A stretch of 53,575 nt of DNA from Poteriospumella lacustris (taxonomy: Eukaryota; Sar; Chrysophyceae; Chromulinales; Dinobryaceae): positions 1 to 53,575 of the forward strand of contig SMOI01000219.1 of assembly GCA_008000375.1 (NCBI GenBank). Direction: 5' to 3'. Shown here one piece after another: positions 40,228 to 49,626 of this stretch. The notes beneath the pieces are model-generated. The model searched no databases and was not told where the DNA came from. It was given only the letters and a program-made list of their open reading frames with translations. A program made the position numbers and the translations under genes. Positions within the stretch are counted from its first letter, which is position 1. Every line of letters starts with the position of its first letter.

Positions 40228-40690
40228 CCCGACACGGCTCGTTCTCCTTGACGGGAGATCTCTGTTGGTGATAGATGAGAGCTCTGCGCAGCAGATCGAA
40301 GGCACCCGCATAGTACTCCACCAATGCTTCATCATACCTCGCGCGATGACCCATCGCACACACATAGCAAATAATGCGTCGATGGCGGTGTCCTCTGGCA
40401 GAGAAAAGAGGGTCCAGTGACGTTTGGCCGGATTCTGCAGGTTTTGCGCAGTCGCAACGACGCTCGCCTCTTGTTCGGATGCTCTCGAAATGGAAGAAGA
40501 TGCGTCGATGGTATCGGCGAACGGGATCGTATTGATGCCATCGTCTGCAGGTTCAGGGACCTCTGCACCGCCATGTCGAGAGTGCTGGCTTGGCCTCATA
40601 GATGTGGACGAGAATGGCCCTGCTGGACACCTCCTTGATCTTCTTGTCGAGCTCCGTGATCTTCTTATTGGAATCCTCGAGTCGACGTAC
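40228..40690 (-). pseudogene. duplicated unknown gene fragment, copy B
   Basis: Minus-strand blocks, in order: EVRRLEDSNKKITELDKKIK (40690-40630), AEVPEPADDGINTIPFADTI followed by SSSISRASEQEASVVATAQN, NLQNPAKRHWTLFSLPEDTA (40450-40390), then ARYDEALVEYYAGAFDLLRR in another frame (40350-40290). The better continuity here than in copy A (one frame covers 40599-40360) suggests that copy A suffered extra indels. An extra segment HIYEAKP is present in B near 40600. Family unknown. Confidence 0.4.
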
Positions 40691-40704
40691 CTCTTATTGT
40701 AGGT

Positions 40705-43317
40705 GACCTCTCCAAACCCCCAACATCACCGTAAACGCCACCCTACGATACCCCTCGTCACTGTCCACGATGCATCAACGTCCGTCCTAGTTACGGTTAC
40801 AGTACGGTGTAACCAATGCCCCAACGCCGCTGTCTGGTGCATCAACCAATAACCTCTGACCCTGTGGCTGGAGTCTTTGGATTCGGTCGAAAGAAGACAA
40901 CCACGTACAACGGGACATCTCCACGAAGAAGAAAGCGACTGCGCCACTGCAATGCCGGCCACGGTTCGTCGACAGCCACGTCGCGGGATAGCAGATCACC
41001 ATCTCCTGACCTTGTTAGCACACACCACCAAACTGATGGTTGTTGGCAGCAACTTCACGAGGATGCCTCTTTTTGATCGGCGCTCGTCTCGATATCCAGC
41101 CCCAAAGTTTCAAAGCGATCGCGATAGTCCGCATAAGCACCACGAATACAAATATTATAAACCGCTCGACCTAACGCCAGGCCCCACAGCTCTCTCGGAT
41201 ACGACGACGACTCCTCCGGTACCTTATAGGTAAGTGGAATACGCTTCATCTCCCCATACTCACGACGGTAACAACGCACCGCCTCACAGATGCGATCCAC
41301 CATCAACTCTCTACGCGGCATCAACGGTACTCCCATCGCCTCCAACTCCCCACGATGCTCTGCATACAGCTCATCGTGAATGATAGTTTGAACGATCTGG
41401 CCCAGCTTCATGCCCCGCACTGGCACTGCATACGCCCCATCGTCCGCTGCGACCACATATGTCGTCGGCACCTCATAGTGACCGTACCGACCATGGAACG
41501 ACTCCAACGCTTGTCGCACCAGCGCAAACGGATACTGCGGCTCAATCCAGCGATCGAAGGTGAGACCCAACGCCTCGAAGCGAGAACGATGCGCCTCATA
41601 AGCTCCATCATTACGTATCATATCAATAGCTCTGCCCAGCTTCATGTCCCACAGATCCCGATCCCACCGACCATCGCCATGCGGCACCACAAACTGTTCC
41701 GGTATCCTCACATCGCCGTACATCGCCTTGTACGTCGTCAGCCCTCGCTCGATACGACCCACCTGGTACCCCTCATGTGACCACACCATGCCGGCGTTGT
41801 CCAGCTGCTCCACCTGAGCCGGCGACAGTCGTTTCTTCTTGGCTCGAAGGTCTCTGATCCGCATGCCTAACCGATCGCCATGCAGCTCTCTCGGCCATGG
41901 TTCCTCAGCAGGTACGACAAACGCTTTCGGAACGTTGGCGTGATGGTATAGCTGTCGAAATAACGGCAACAATGTCGCTACGACGATCAATTTATCCTCC
42001 ATCAGGGTGTCCAGTGGAGAGGGGCTTTCGATCTTGAAACCCAGAGCTTCAAAGCGATCGCGATAGTCCGCATAAGCACCACGTTTACAAATACGATAAA
42101 CCGCTCGACCTAACGCCAGGCCCCACAGCTCTCTCGAATACGATGACGACTCCTCCGGTACCTTATAGGAACTTGGAATACGCTTCTTCTCCCCATACTC
42201 ACGACGGTAACAACGCACCGCCTCACAGATGCGATCCACCATCAACTCCTTCCGCGGCATCAACGGCACTCCCATCGCCTCCAACTCCCCACGATGCTCT
42301 GCATACAACTCATCGTGAATGATACTGGAAACGATCTGGCCAAGCTTCATGCCTCGGACCGGCTCTGCATACGCCGCATCGTCCGCTGCGATACCATATG
42401 TCATCGGCACCTCATAGTGACCGTACCGACCATAGAACGACTCCAACGCTTGTCGCACCAGCGCAAACGGATACTGCGGCTCAATCCAGCGATCGAAGGT
42501 GAGACCCAACGCCTCGAAGCGAGAACGATGCACCTCATAAGCTCCATCATTACGTATCATATCAATAGCTGAGCCCAGCTTCATATCCCACAGATCCCGA
42601 TCCCACCGACCATCGCCATGCGGCACCACAAACAGATTCGGTATCCTCACACCGCCGTACATCGCCTTGTATGTCGTCAGCCCTCGCTCGATACGACCCA
42701 CCTGGTACTCCTCATGTGACCACACCATGCCGGCGTTGTCCAGCTGCTCCACCTGAGCTAGCGGCAGTCTGTCCTTCAAGCTTCGGAGGTAGTCGATCCG
42801 CCTGCCTAACCGATCGCCATGCAGTTCCTGAGGCCATGGCTCCTCAGCAGGTACGACAAAAGCGGTTGGAACATTGGCGTGGTGGTACAGCTTCCGAAAC
42901 ACGTCCAGCAGTAAAGGAATCGTTTCCGTCGCCAATGTCGCAGGTGTGCTCGCACCGGGCGTCTTCGATCTGGGCTTCTTCCCAACCACCGGCTCGGTGG
43001 CCTTTCCCTCGTCCGTTGATAAGTATCGACGTAGCGGAACGACCACCGGCCCATGTCTCCATACACCTCGCATCGCCAAGACAACGGAACAACCGATGTT
43101 CGATCTGCTCACTGCGACAGCAGTCCGGCGCACACTCGTCGCCAGCATTGGACAAGTATCCCAGTAATTGAGGGTTCCCGTTCGTCTCTTGCAAGGCAAT
43201 GGATTGTGAGACAAGACAGGCAGAGGAGGAGGAGATCATCACTGCCAACGGTGGAACGAGGAAGGACGTCAAAGAAGGACGGCCTGAACGAACGAACGAA
43301 GACATGAAACATGAACT
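40705..43317. repeat. segmental duplication, copy B (HA gene and flanks)
   Basis: Direct counterpart of 35362-37990, in the same orientation, about 5.3 kb away. The 3' flank, gene and 5' flank are all included. The duplicated unknown gene fragment is directly joined to its left side here (40690), whereas in copy A about 0.9 kb separates them. Confidence 0.8.
41055..43148 (-). CDS. eight-repeat helicase-associated (HA) domain protein, paralog B
   Basis: 697 codons from ATG 43148, the same length as paralog A; an upstream in-frame ATG at 43214 is not usable in A because of a 13-nt indel, so 43148 is preferred. The presequence-like N-terminus (ATSVRRTAVAVSRSN...VPLRRYLSTDE) and the two four-repeat modules are conserved. 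Differences from A cluster in blocks. Module 2 of B (41643-41921) is identical over 279 bp to module 1 of A (37241-37519), while module 1 of B differs there at many sites; both B modules share the variant NDGAYE where A has NNRGFE and NGSAFE. This mosaic shows gene conversion between modules and between paralogs. Both copies remain open, so both are probably functional. Role inferred as for paralog A. Confidence 0.8.
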   Translation of the reverse strand: MLATSVRRTAVAVSRSNIGCSVVLAMRGVWRHGPVVVPLRRYLSTDEGKATEPVVGKKPRSKTPGASTPATLATETIPLLLDVFRKLYHHANVPTAFVVPAEEPWPQELHGDRLGRRIDYLRSLKDRLPLAQVEQLDNAGMVWSHEEYQVGRIERGLTTYKAMYGGVRIPNLFVVPHGDGRWDRDLWDMKLGSAIDMIRNDGAYEVHRSRFEALGLTFDRWIEPQYPFALVRQALESFYGRYGHYEVPMTYGIAADDAAYAEPVRGMKLGQIVSSIIHDELYAEHRGELEAMGVPLMPRKELMVDRICEAVRCYRREYGEKKRIPSSYKVPEESSSYSRELWGLALGRAVYRICKRGAYADYRDRFEALGFKIESPSPLDTLMEDKLIVVATLLPLFRQLYHHANVPKAFVVPAEEPWPRELHGDRLGMRIRDLRAKKKRLSPAQVEQLDNAGMVWSHEGYQVGRIERGLTTYKAMYGDVRIPEQFVVPHGDGRWDRDLWDMKLGRAIDMIRNDGAYEAHRSRFEALGLTFDRWIEPQYPFALVRQALESFHGRYGHYEVPTTYVVAADDGAYAVPVRGMKLGQIVQTIIHDELYAEHRGELEAMGVPLMPRRELMVDRICEAVRCYRREYGEMKRIPLTYKVPEESSSYPRELWGLALGRAVYNICIRGAYADYRDRFETLGLDIETSADQKEASS

Positions 43318-43497
43318 GAACTTTTGGGTCGCACTTGGACATGACGATGATGGACGGTGGACGGCGATATATACTAAAAGTAAACAAGTTCACGTTGGTT
43401 ATTAGTTTGGTGTACCTCAGTGAATGAACGGTGAACAGACAAAAGGAACTGCGTCTTGTGGCTCCACTGACTCACTTACTCACTTAATACGGGAGAA
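43318..43497. promoter_or_regulatory. bidirectional spacer between HA gene B and GPN2
   Basis: The 349-bp gap between the divergent starts at 43148 and 43498 must hold both promoters; this part is unique to copy B. A TATATA string lies at 43369-43375, and CTCACTTACTCACTTAATAC lies about 15-35 bp before the GPN2 ATG and could be a pyrimidine-type initiator. Assignment is tentative. Confidence 0.3.
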
Positions 43498-45097
43498 ATG
43501 CCTATTTTTGGACAAGTGGTGGTGGGACCGCCCGGTGCGGGCAAGTCCACGTATTGCTTGGGCATGCACATGTTCTGCCAAGAGATTGGTCGCAGAGCAG
43601 CTATCATTAATCTCGACTTTGCAAATGACACGTTGCCGTATACCGCCACAATCGACGTGCGGAATTTCCTCACGCTCCAGGTGCGTGACCGCGGCGTCCG
43701 CGGCGTCCGCCGCGTCACTCATTTGTCGACTGTTTGTTGTTCGGACAGGATGTCATGGAGAAGCATGAGCTTGGTCCGAACGGAGGCTTGGTATTTTGTA
43801 TGGAAATGCTGCGCGAGAATCTCCAGTGGCTCGTCGATGAAATCGATCGCATCTGCTACGCCGCGGCCGAAGCCGACGCGTTCACATACGTCATTATCGA
43901 TTGCCCCGGTCAGGTACGTGCCTTCTCGCTATACCTTCGTCCTCGTCAGGTGTCACTGAATTGCTCGCGTGCGGTAGGTGGAGCTCTTCTCGCACCAGTC
44001 GGTCGTACAGGAGATCCTCCAGGCGCTGCAGAAGGAACTCGACCTGCGTCTGTGTAGCGTCCACCTGATTGATTCGTTCTACTGCAGCCAACCGGCGACT
44101 TTCATCTCGGCGACATTGCTCGTGACGGCGACCATGTTGCGGTTGGAGTTGCCGCACGTGAACGTCCTGTCCAAGGTGCGTACTGCAGCCCCCCGCCAGT
44201 CTTTGTGGGGGCAGTGTGGTGCAGCAAATCGTCTGACCTGCTGCTGTACCTGTCCATATAGATCGATTTGCTGAAGCAATACGGCGACTTGCCCTTCGAG
44301 CTGAACTTCTTCACGGACATGTTGAATCTCTCCCCGCTGCTGCGGTACTTGGACGGACGGATCGCCCCCACCGAAGAGCTCGAACAACGCGAACGGCGGC
44401 GGTACGAGAGTGCGGGCGAGAGCAAACGATCCGCCGTTGACGACAGTGACCACGACGGCGGCGACGATGAAGACGATGAAGACGATGAAGACGAAGGCGG
44501 CGCTGGTGCGGCAGGTACGACAACACGAACTTGACCTCGCCCTCTGCTCCGCTCTGCTCTGTTCGGCACGGCTCGGCTAACCATTTGAGACGTCGCTGTC
44601 GTGTCGGTGTGGGGTGTGGGACAGGAGGAGACGGACCAGCAGCCACGGGAACGCTGTCCGGGCGATCGCTTCTGCAGGAGAAATACAAGGCGCTGACCGC
44701 CGCCTTCTGCGAAATGGTCGACGACTATGCGCTCGTCTCGTTTCTCCCCCTGAACATCGAAGACGCCGAGGTAAGCCGCGCTAAGGAAGCCCATCGGGTG
44801 GTACGTACTCCGCCTCCTCACTTTGTCCTCGTTTTGCGACGACAGACGGTGGGGCGGGTGCTGGCTGCGACCGACCGGGCCAACGGCTACTCGTACGTCC
44901 ACGCGCTCACGGTCGGCAACAGCAGCACCAGCAGCGGTGCGACTGCCACCGCTCAACAGCAGCAGCAGCAAGCGCAGCAAGCGCAGCACCAGAAGAAGAG
45001 CGAGCTGCGGGACTATTACTACCAATTCGCCAGCGACCAACTCGAGAGCTCGGTCATGATGGCCCTCGAGATCCAAGAGAAGTACGGCGCCTCCTAA
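43498..45097 (+). CDS. GPN2: GPN-loop GTPase 2
   Basis: Six exons by splice consensus and frame: 43498-43680, 43749-43913, 43978-44175, 44262-44514, 44625-44770, 44846-45097; all introns are GT-AG, 64-110 bp. The product is 398 residues (human GPN2 is about 310). P-loop GPPGAGKST at 10-18; the GPN loop in HELGPNGGLVFCME at 70-72; DCPGQ at 112-116; base-recognition SKID at 181-184; then YGDLPFELNFFTDMLNLSPL, ALVSFLPLNIEDAE and DRANGYSY, all in GPN2 order. GPN GTPases work as dimers in the cytoplasm in assembly and nuclear import of RNA polymerase II. Unusual: an Asp/Glu-rich insert at about 242-262 and a Gln-rich insert near 352-362 explain the extra length. The gene is divergent from HA paralog B. 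Confidence 0.93.
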
Positions 45098-45438
45098 GCC
45101 AAGCGAAGAACTACGAACGGTCCCGGGAACCTACGAACGGACAGGAGAGGGTGGGGGGGGGGGGGCGTAGAGTTCGTGTGAGACTAATTGATCGGTGGAG
45201 CATTTTACGACTGAAGACCAATGACACACGTAACGCGCAACGTAACGTAACACGTAACATGTAGCGTAGCACGTAACGTAACACGTAACCGTCGTGGTCG
45301 TCAACACTCTGTACGTCCGTACAAACCGTTCGTACTGTACTTTGTAATCGGGGGTAACCGCATTCGCCGTTAAACACTCACTCACACTCACACGCAGACA
45401 CACGCACACCCACCCGGTGTCCGGCAGGGCACAGGACA

Positions 45439-45469
<31 letters not shown>

Positions 45470-46384
45470 GTGGTGGTAACGCGAACGACCCAACAGCAAC
45501 AGCAATAGGAGAGACAATAAATGGCGAGTCAAAATTGGTGGTGGTGGTGGTGGAGGGGGAAAAAGAGGAACGAGACAGTGAGGAGCGATGGGGGTGGGGG
45601 TCGTGGCGGTGGCGACGGGTCGAAGAACACCCGCCGCACCCGCCGCGCCACGCCACGCAAACAGGTACGTGCCCATGTGAGCAGAGCAACAAATCAATAA
45701 TTACAGCAAGGCAAAGTCATGCGAATGTACATCGTATGGGTGGCCGGTGGCTGGTGGCCGGTGGGCCGCAGAGACAAAAACACCTGCGGGGACCAGGGCC
45801 AGGGCCAGGGCCAGGGCCGGTAACGAAGACGAAACCAACTCTAACAAGAGGGAGGGGGAGGGCAAACATGAACGACAGCTAAACAGGAGAACAGAGAGGA
45901 GGGGGGGGGGGGAGAGAAGAGGAGGAAGTGAGTGGGCGACAGCCGTCGCTGGGGTCGTTGTCCGCGGACAGACCAAAGGCACACCAGACCGACGAGACGC
46001 GGAGAAAAACAATGAACGGACGAGCGAGCGAATGAACGAACGAGCGAACGAAGGAACAAAAACCACGAAACAGTGAGGGACGCAGGGTCGAAATGGCGGC
46101 ACGAATGATGACGACGAGAAGGGGGAGAGAGGCGGCAGGGGCCTGCAAAATTGAGGGGCAGAGGCTGATGCGAGAGCGAAGGGGTGGTGGTCAAAACTTC
46201 AGTCGTTGATGTCGCGGAACGTGACGGGGGGGGGTGACGGTGAATGATCAAATGAAACAAAGAATCGAAAGCAACTCGCCCGCTGGACAAAATTGGACGG
46301 GGGAAAAAACCAGCGAGAGGAGGACACAGGGGGCGGGGTCAAAACTGGCAGGGTGAGAGGCGTGAGGCGGCCCGAACCCGCCGC
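45098..46384. repeat. GC-rich intergenic region with several simple repeats
   Basis: Lies between convergent 3' ends. It contains ACGTAAC-type tandem units (about 45227-45290), a (GGTGGC)n tract (45438-45475), (GGGCCA)n at 45798-45821, G-runs at 45154-45165 and 45900-45912, and (GAAC/GAGCGA)n near 46015-46055. Frames of up to 188 codons are produced by these biased sequences and I do not accept them as genes. Confidence 0.5.
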
Positions 46385-47649
46385 TTAGCGTTGGCAGAGA
46401 CCCAACAGTGCCAACGCGGCGGACTCCAACGTGTCGTTGGGGCCGTTGAAACTGTCCTCCGCGTCGAATCGACGATACTTCGTCGCTTCTTCGTCCTCGG
46501 CGTCCTCATCGACCGGTCGCTTGCTGCCGGAGAGACGCACCGCCGCGGCCGCTGCTGATGACGAGTCGGCCGCTTGTTGATCCAACCGAAACTGCTGCAG
46601 CTGCGCTTGGTAATGGGCGAAGTCCGTCGGCGACATTTGCGCCAACACTCGTGGGGGGAGGACGGCCAGGGACTTGGCGTCGTGCACCGACGAGGACGAG
46701 GACGCCTGCGCACCGACGGGGGCGAACAGGCGACCGTAGGCCACCAGCGGCTCCGAGTGGCGCGAGCCGGAGACCTTCGGCTTCAGCCGGTGCACGGTGC
46801 TCATCAACGACAAACTCGGCGAATCGGACGTCGTCGACGAGGACAGGGACAAGCTCGCCCCGTCGGCACTGTCGTTGTCGTCGGCGTCACCCTCCGCGTC
46901 GGCGGTGGAGTCTTCTTGGCTCTCGAACGGCAACGACGACGAGGCCAGCAGCTGTTGGAGCAGCGGATTCGAGAAATCTCCACTGGCGATCAGGCGGTTC
47001 AATTGTTCCAGATTGATGGCGGACGTGGAAGGCGACAACGATGGCTGCTGTTGTTGCTGCTTGGCGGGTAAGCCACGCGGGTGGGCCGCCGCCTTGTCCG
47101 CGGGGGACAGCGAGGCCTTCGCCGCTTTCCGCGAGCCATTCTTCTCCGTCAGAAACAGTTTGTTGACCCAAATCGTGCGCAGCAACGCCAGTTCAGCGCG
47201 TGAACTGTCAATGAAGGCGACGTTCTCGGCCGATCGCATCAGCGGCATGAAGGTGCGCTTGCCGATGGAGCTGTTGCCCGTGTATTTCTTCGTGATGCGC
47301 ATGGGGTCGCAGTTGAGCACTTTCGACAAGAAGCATCGTAACGTGGTTCCTTCTACTCAACAATATGGGAGGGGGGGGGGAAGCGTCAGTGAAATGGAAA
47401 CGTCCGCGGCACATGAAAAGCGACGAGAGCACTTACCAGGCACGTCGAGGGTTCCGTTCTCAAAATTGGCTGTGAGGAGAATTGGACCCAAAGAGAAGAG
47501 AAGGCAGGGATGATTAGCATCGAAGAAAGCCCCCACGATCGAGTCAACGGCTTACCAATGATCTTTTCTGTGTAACGCTCTTCTTCAGCGGTCCATTTTC
47601 CGCGTCGAAGGACAGGACTGGTGAGTTCTCGGGGCAAATTATCTTCCAT
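46385..47649 (-). CDS. stramenopile-type KWT/NCDPMRI motif protein
   Basis: Three exons on the minus strand: 47649-47556, 47469-47437 and 47352-46385, with GT-AG introns of 86 and 84 bp; total 364 residues. The joined N-terminus reads RRGKWTAEEERYTEKIIANF, then ENGTLDVPEGTTLRCFLSKV, LNCDPMRITKKYTG and SSIGKRTF (residues 15-77). I recall this order (GKWTxEEExYxxxLIxxFxxGxLxxxxGTTLRxFLxxxLxCxPMRIxKKxxGxxxIGKxxF) from many oomycete and diatom proteins of unknown function. The start resembles a Myb/SANT helix (KWTAEEE), so DNA binding is possible but unproven. The remaining two thirds are low complexity with LNQLI/NPLLQQLLASS patches and a basic SGSKRPVDEDAED segment. The 33-bp middle exon is unusually small, but it completes the motif exactly, which supports the model. 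Confidence 0.8.
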
Positions 47650-47720
47650 TGTTTCTTGTGAGGGGGTAAGCTAGTGGAAATCAAGTCCAAATTGTACTTC
47701 TAAGGTCTTCTCAAGGCGGT

Positions 47721-48335
47721 TCACAGTTCGAATAGGAGAGCTGTCAAAGAAGAATCTCCAACTAAATTGAATTTCTTCAGGTCTTCACGACAAAGAGTCA
47801 GGTTCTTCCGATGAAGAAAGGTTAACACACCTGTATACACCTGGAAAAGGAATAAATTATGTTCGCGAAGGCCATCGTTGAACTTCAATTTCACCACCAA
47901 CCGACCTCGTCGAATCACGAGCGTTCTTGAAGGTGCGTTTGATCGTAGAGCGGTGTTGAACTTGCAGACGGCGGCACACCGCAGTGGCCCACCGCCCACG
48001 CCGCCCCCCGCCCACACTTCAATTTCCTTGCAGAGGGCGTCTGCCAACGTTACACTGAGAGACCAGGCATCCGTCGGACAGGTTCCGTTGCATGTGCAAA
48101 GGATCGGGTGGTGTGCAGCCGTGAGGTGGCGGAACACCCCGAGGTGGCACCCCTTTTCGCACAGAACCCCACACTTTGGGTACAGCTGGTTTCGGAGAAA
48201 ATTCTGAGAGACGTGGTGACCCAAACCCCCTAGACAACCTTCTTCTCCCAGAAGCATCTGTCTTGGTGGGTGGGACGGGTGTTCACTACAATACCTATTG
48301 CAGCCAAACCGCGTTCGAATCTCTTTGCTTCTCAT
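47721..48335 (-). CDS. orphan ORF of 204 codons
   Basis: An uninterrupted minus-strand frame from ATG 48335. The C-terminal part (RGRLVVKLKFNDGLREHNLF, VLTFLHRKNLTLCREDLKKF, NLVGDSSLTALLFEL) looks like real folded protein, while the N-terminal half is Cys/Gly/His-rich and less convincing. Its stop is only 71 bp before the start of the KWT/NCDPMRI gene on the same strand. The string TTTTCCAGGTGTATACAGGT near 47830 could hold splice sites, so the frame may be an exon fusion. No family is recognised. Confidence 0.35.
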   Translation of the reverse strand: MRSKEIRTRFGCNRYCSEHPSHPPRQMLLGEEGCLGGLGHHVSQNFLRNQLYPKCGVLCEKGCHLGVFRHLTAAHHPILCTCNGTCPTDAWSLSVTLADALCKEIEVWAGGGVGGGPLRCAAVCKFNTALRSNAPSRTLVIRRGRLVVKLKFNDGLREHNLFLFQVYTGVLTFLHRKNLTLCREDLKKFNLVGDSSLTALLFEL

Positions 48336-48600
48336 GCATATAAGTAAGAAGGCGCGCGCAGTATGCTGAAGGAAATGAAAGAAACCATCAAAAGTTCCCC
48401 TGGGCGATGTTTGTACAATATAGTACAGTGTAGAAACATGTAACGAGTGCAGACGAACCGTAGCGACAACACAGTCACGGAATGAAAGAAAAACACAACA
48501 ACAAGTAATCTATTACAAGAAAGCGAATAAAGCCAAAAGGTGGGTGGCGACAAAACTAGGCTGCGGGGCTATTCAATACATGTTGCAGGGGGGAGGGGGT
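48336..48600. other. intergenic spacer
   Basis: AT-richer than its flanks; probably 3' flank of the gene at 48601-49626 and 5' flank of 47721-48335. TGCATATAAG at 48335-48344 is a possible TATA-like site. Confidence 0.3.
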
Positions 48601-49626
48601 CTAGGCGACGTTCATGTAGCTCGCCAAGGTTTCCAACACATCTCGGTACAACTGATCGGCCTTTGTCATATGACCCCCACGTTGACGGTGAACACCGCCC
48701 CCTTCCACGACAGAGAGGAGCAACAAACACAGCTCCAGATTGTTCTTCAGCGGAATGATCTGATACACCTCTCGGAACAGACAGTAGATGCGGAATATCG
48801 TCTCTTCACTGAAGTCTGTATGTAAGCTTTTCGCGCCCATCGGAGCGACGATGTCACTGTGATCTTGTTGCCACTGTGGATAAAACGATTCAAACTCTGC
48901 CAACAGTTTGGTGTGCGGTTCACTGTGCAGCTGTCCGGTCCCGTGCATTTCCGCGAGGGCGAAGCCTGCCAGCAACAACCGAATGGCATTGCGCGCATGT
49001 CTGTCTTCCTTCTTCGCTTTCTGACTGTGCACGGGGACGACGAAGTACAAATGCTCAAAGAACTTCGTCTTCGACATCATCTTCGCGCCGCCTTTGCGTT
49101 GTTCGCGCTGGTTGGAATCCAGAATGTTCTGCAGCATCCCCAGAAATGACCGATTCTCCAGGGATCCAGGGGTACAAAGCAACTGCAAGGCCTCGTGGTT
49201 AATGGCGTCAACATCTTGGAGAAGGATTGGTGCATCCGAAAGGCGCGGGAGTACCAACTGGAGCTGTCGCAGACGTGGCAGAAGTTCACGAAAGCGCACA
49301 GCTGTTGCGGTACATAACAGGCGATGCAACTGTTGAGAATCGGCCCTTTTAGTACCAGATGATGGGGTGGTATCGATTGCGGGAGAGGAGACAGTTTGGG
49401 GAGCTGCAGTTTTGAGTGGGGTGGTGGTTGCCGCTTCGGCCTCCTCCGATGCTTCAGGAATTGGTGCCATTCGCGCTCTCTCGTCGTCATCGCCGCCGAA
49501 GCTGACTGAATCCCAGTCGATACTCTCCAAAATTGCCGCTAAATCCATCATGCTGATCGTTGATGCGGGGGTTTCCGAGCCTTCCTCCCTTACGGGCGTA
49601 GCTTGTGCCGACGTAAATCTTGACAT
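48601..49626 (-). CDS. uncharacterised helical protein, 341 codons
   Basis: Single-exon minus-strand frame with balanced composition. Residues 25-50 (MMDLAAILESIDWDSVSFGG) are acidic; a Thr/Pro/Ala-rich linker follows. From about 100 it is helical: RFRELLPRLRQLQLVLPRLS, LCTPGSLENRSFLGMLQNIL, TKFFEHLYFVVPVHSQKAKK, NAIRLLLAGFALAEMHGTGQ, DFSEETIFRIYCLFREVYQI and LKNNLELCLLLLSVVEGG. The regular amphipathic helices suggest an all-alpha or armadillo-like fold. I do not recognise the family. It is divergent from the Sfi1-like gene, about 730 bp away. Confidence 0.6.
   Translation of the reverse strand: MSRFTSAQATPVREEGSETPASTISMMDLAAILESIDWDSVSFGGDDDERARMAPIPEASEEAEAATTTPLKTAAPQTVSSPAIDTTPSSGTKRADSQQLHRLLCTATAVRFRELLPRLRQLQLVLPRLSDAPILLQDVDAINHEALQLLCTPGSLENRSFLGMLQNILDSNQREQRKGGAKMMSKTKFFEHLYFVVPVHSQKAKKEDRHARNAIRLLLAGFALAEMHGTGQLHSEPHTKLLAEFESFYPQWQQDHSDIVAPMGAKSLHTDFSEETIFRIYCLFREVYQIIPLKNNLELCLLLLSVVEGGGVHRQRGGHMTKADQLYRDVLETLASYMNVA

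Noticed and set aside
45131-45697. 188-codon minus-strand frame with a long Pro run
   Set aside because: Produced by GGTGGC and ACGTAAC simple repeats between convergent genes.
48290-48330. Possible tRNA T-arm (GCGTTCGAATCTC)
   Set aside because: The stem sides do not pair and no acceptor or anticodon arm could be found around it.
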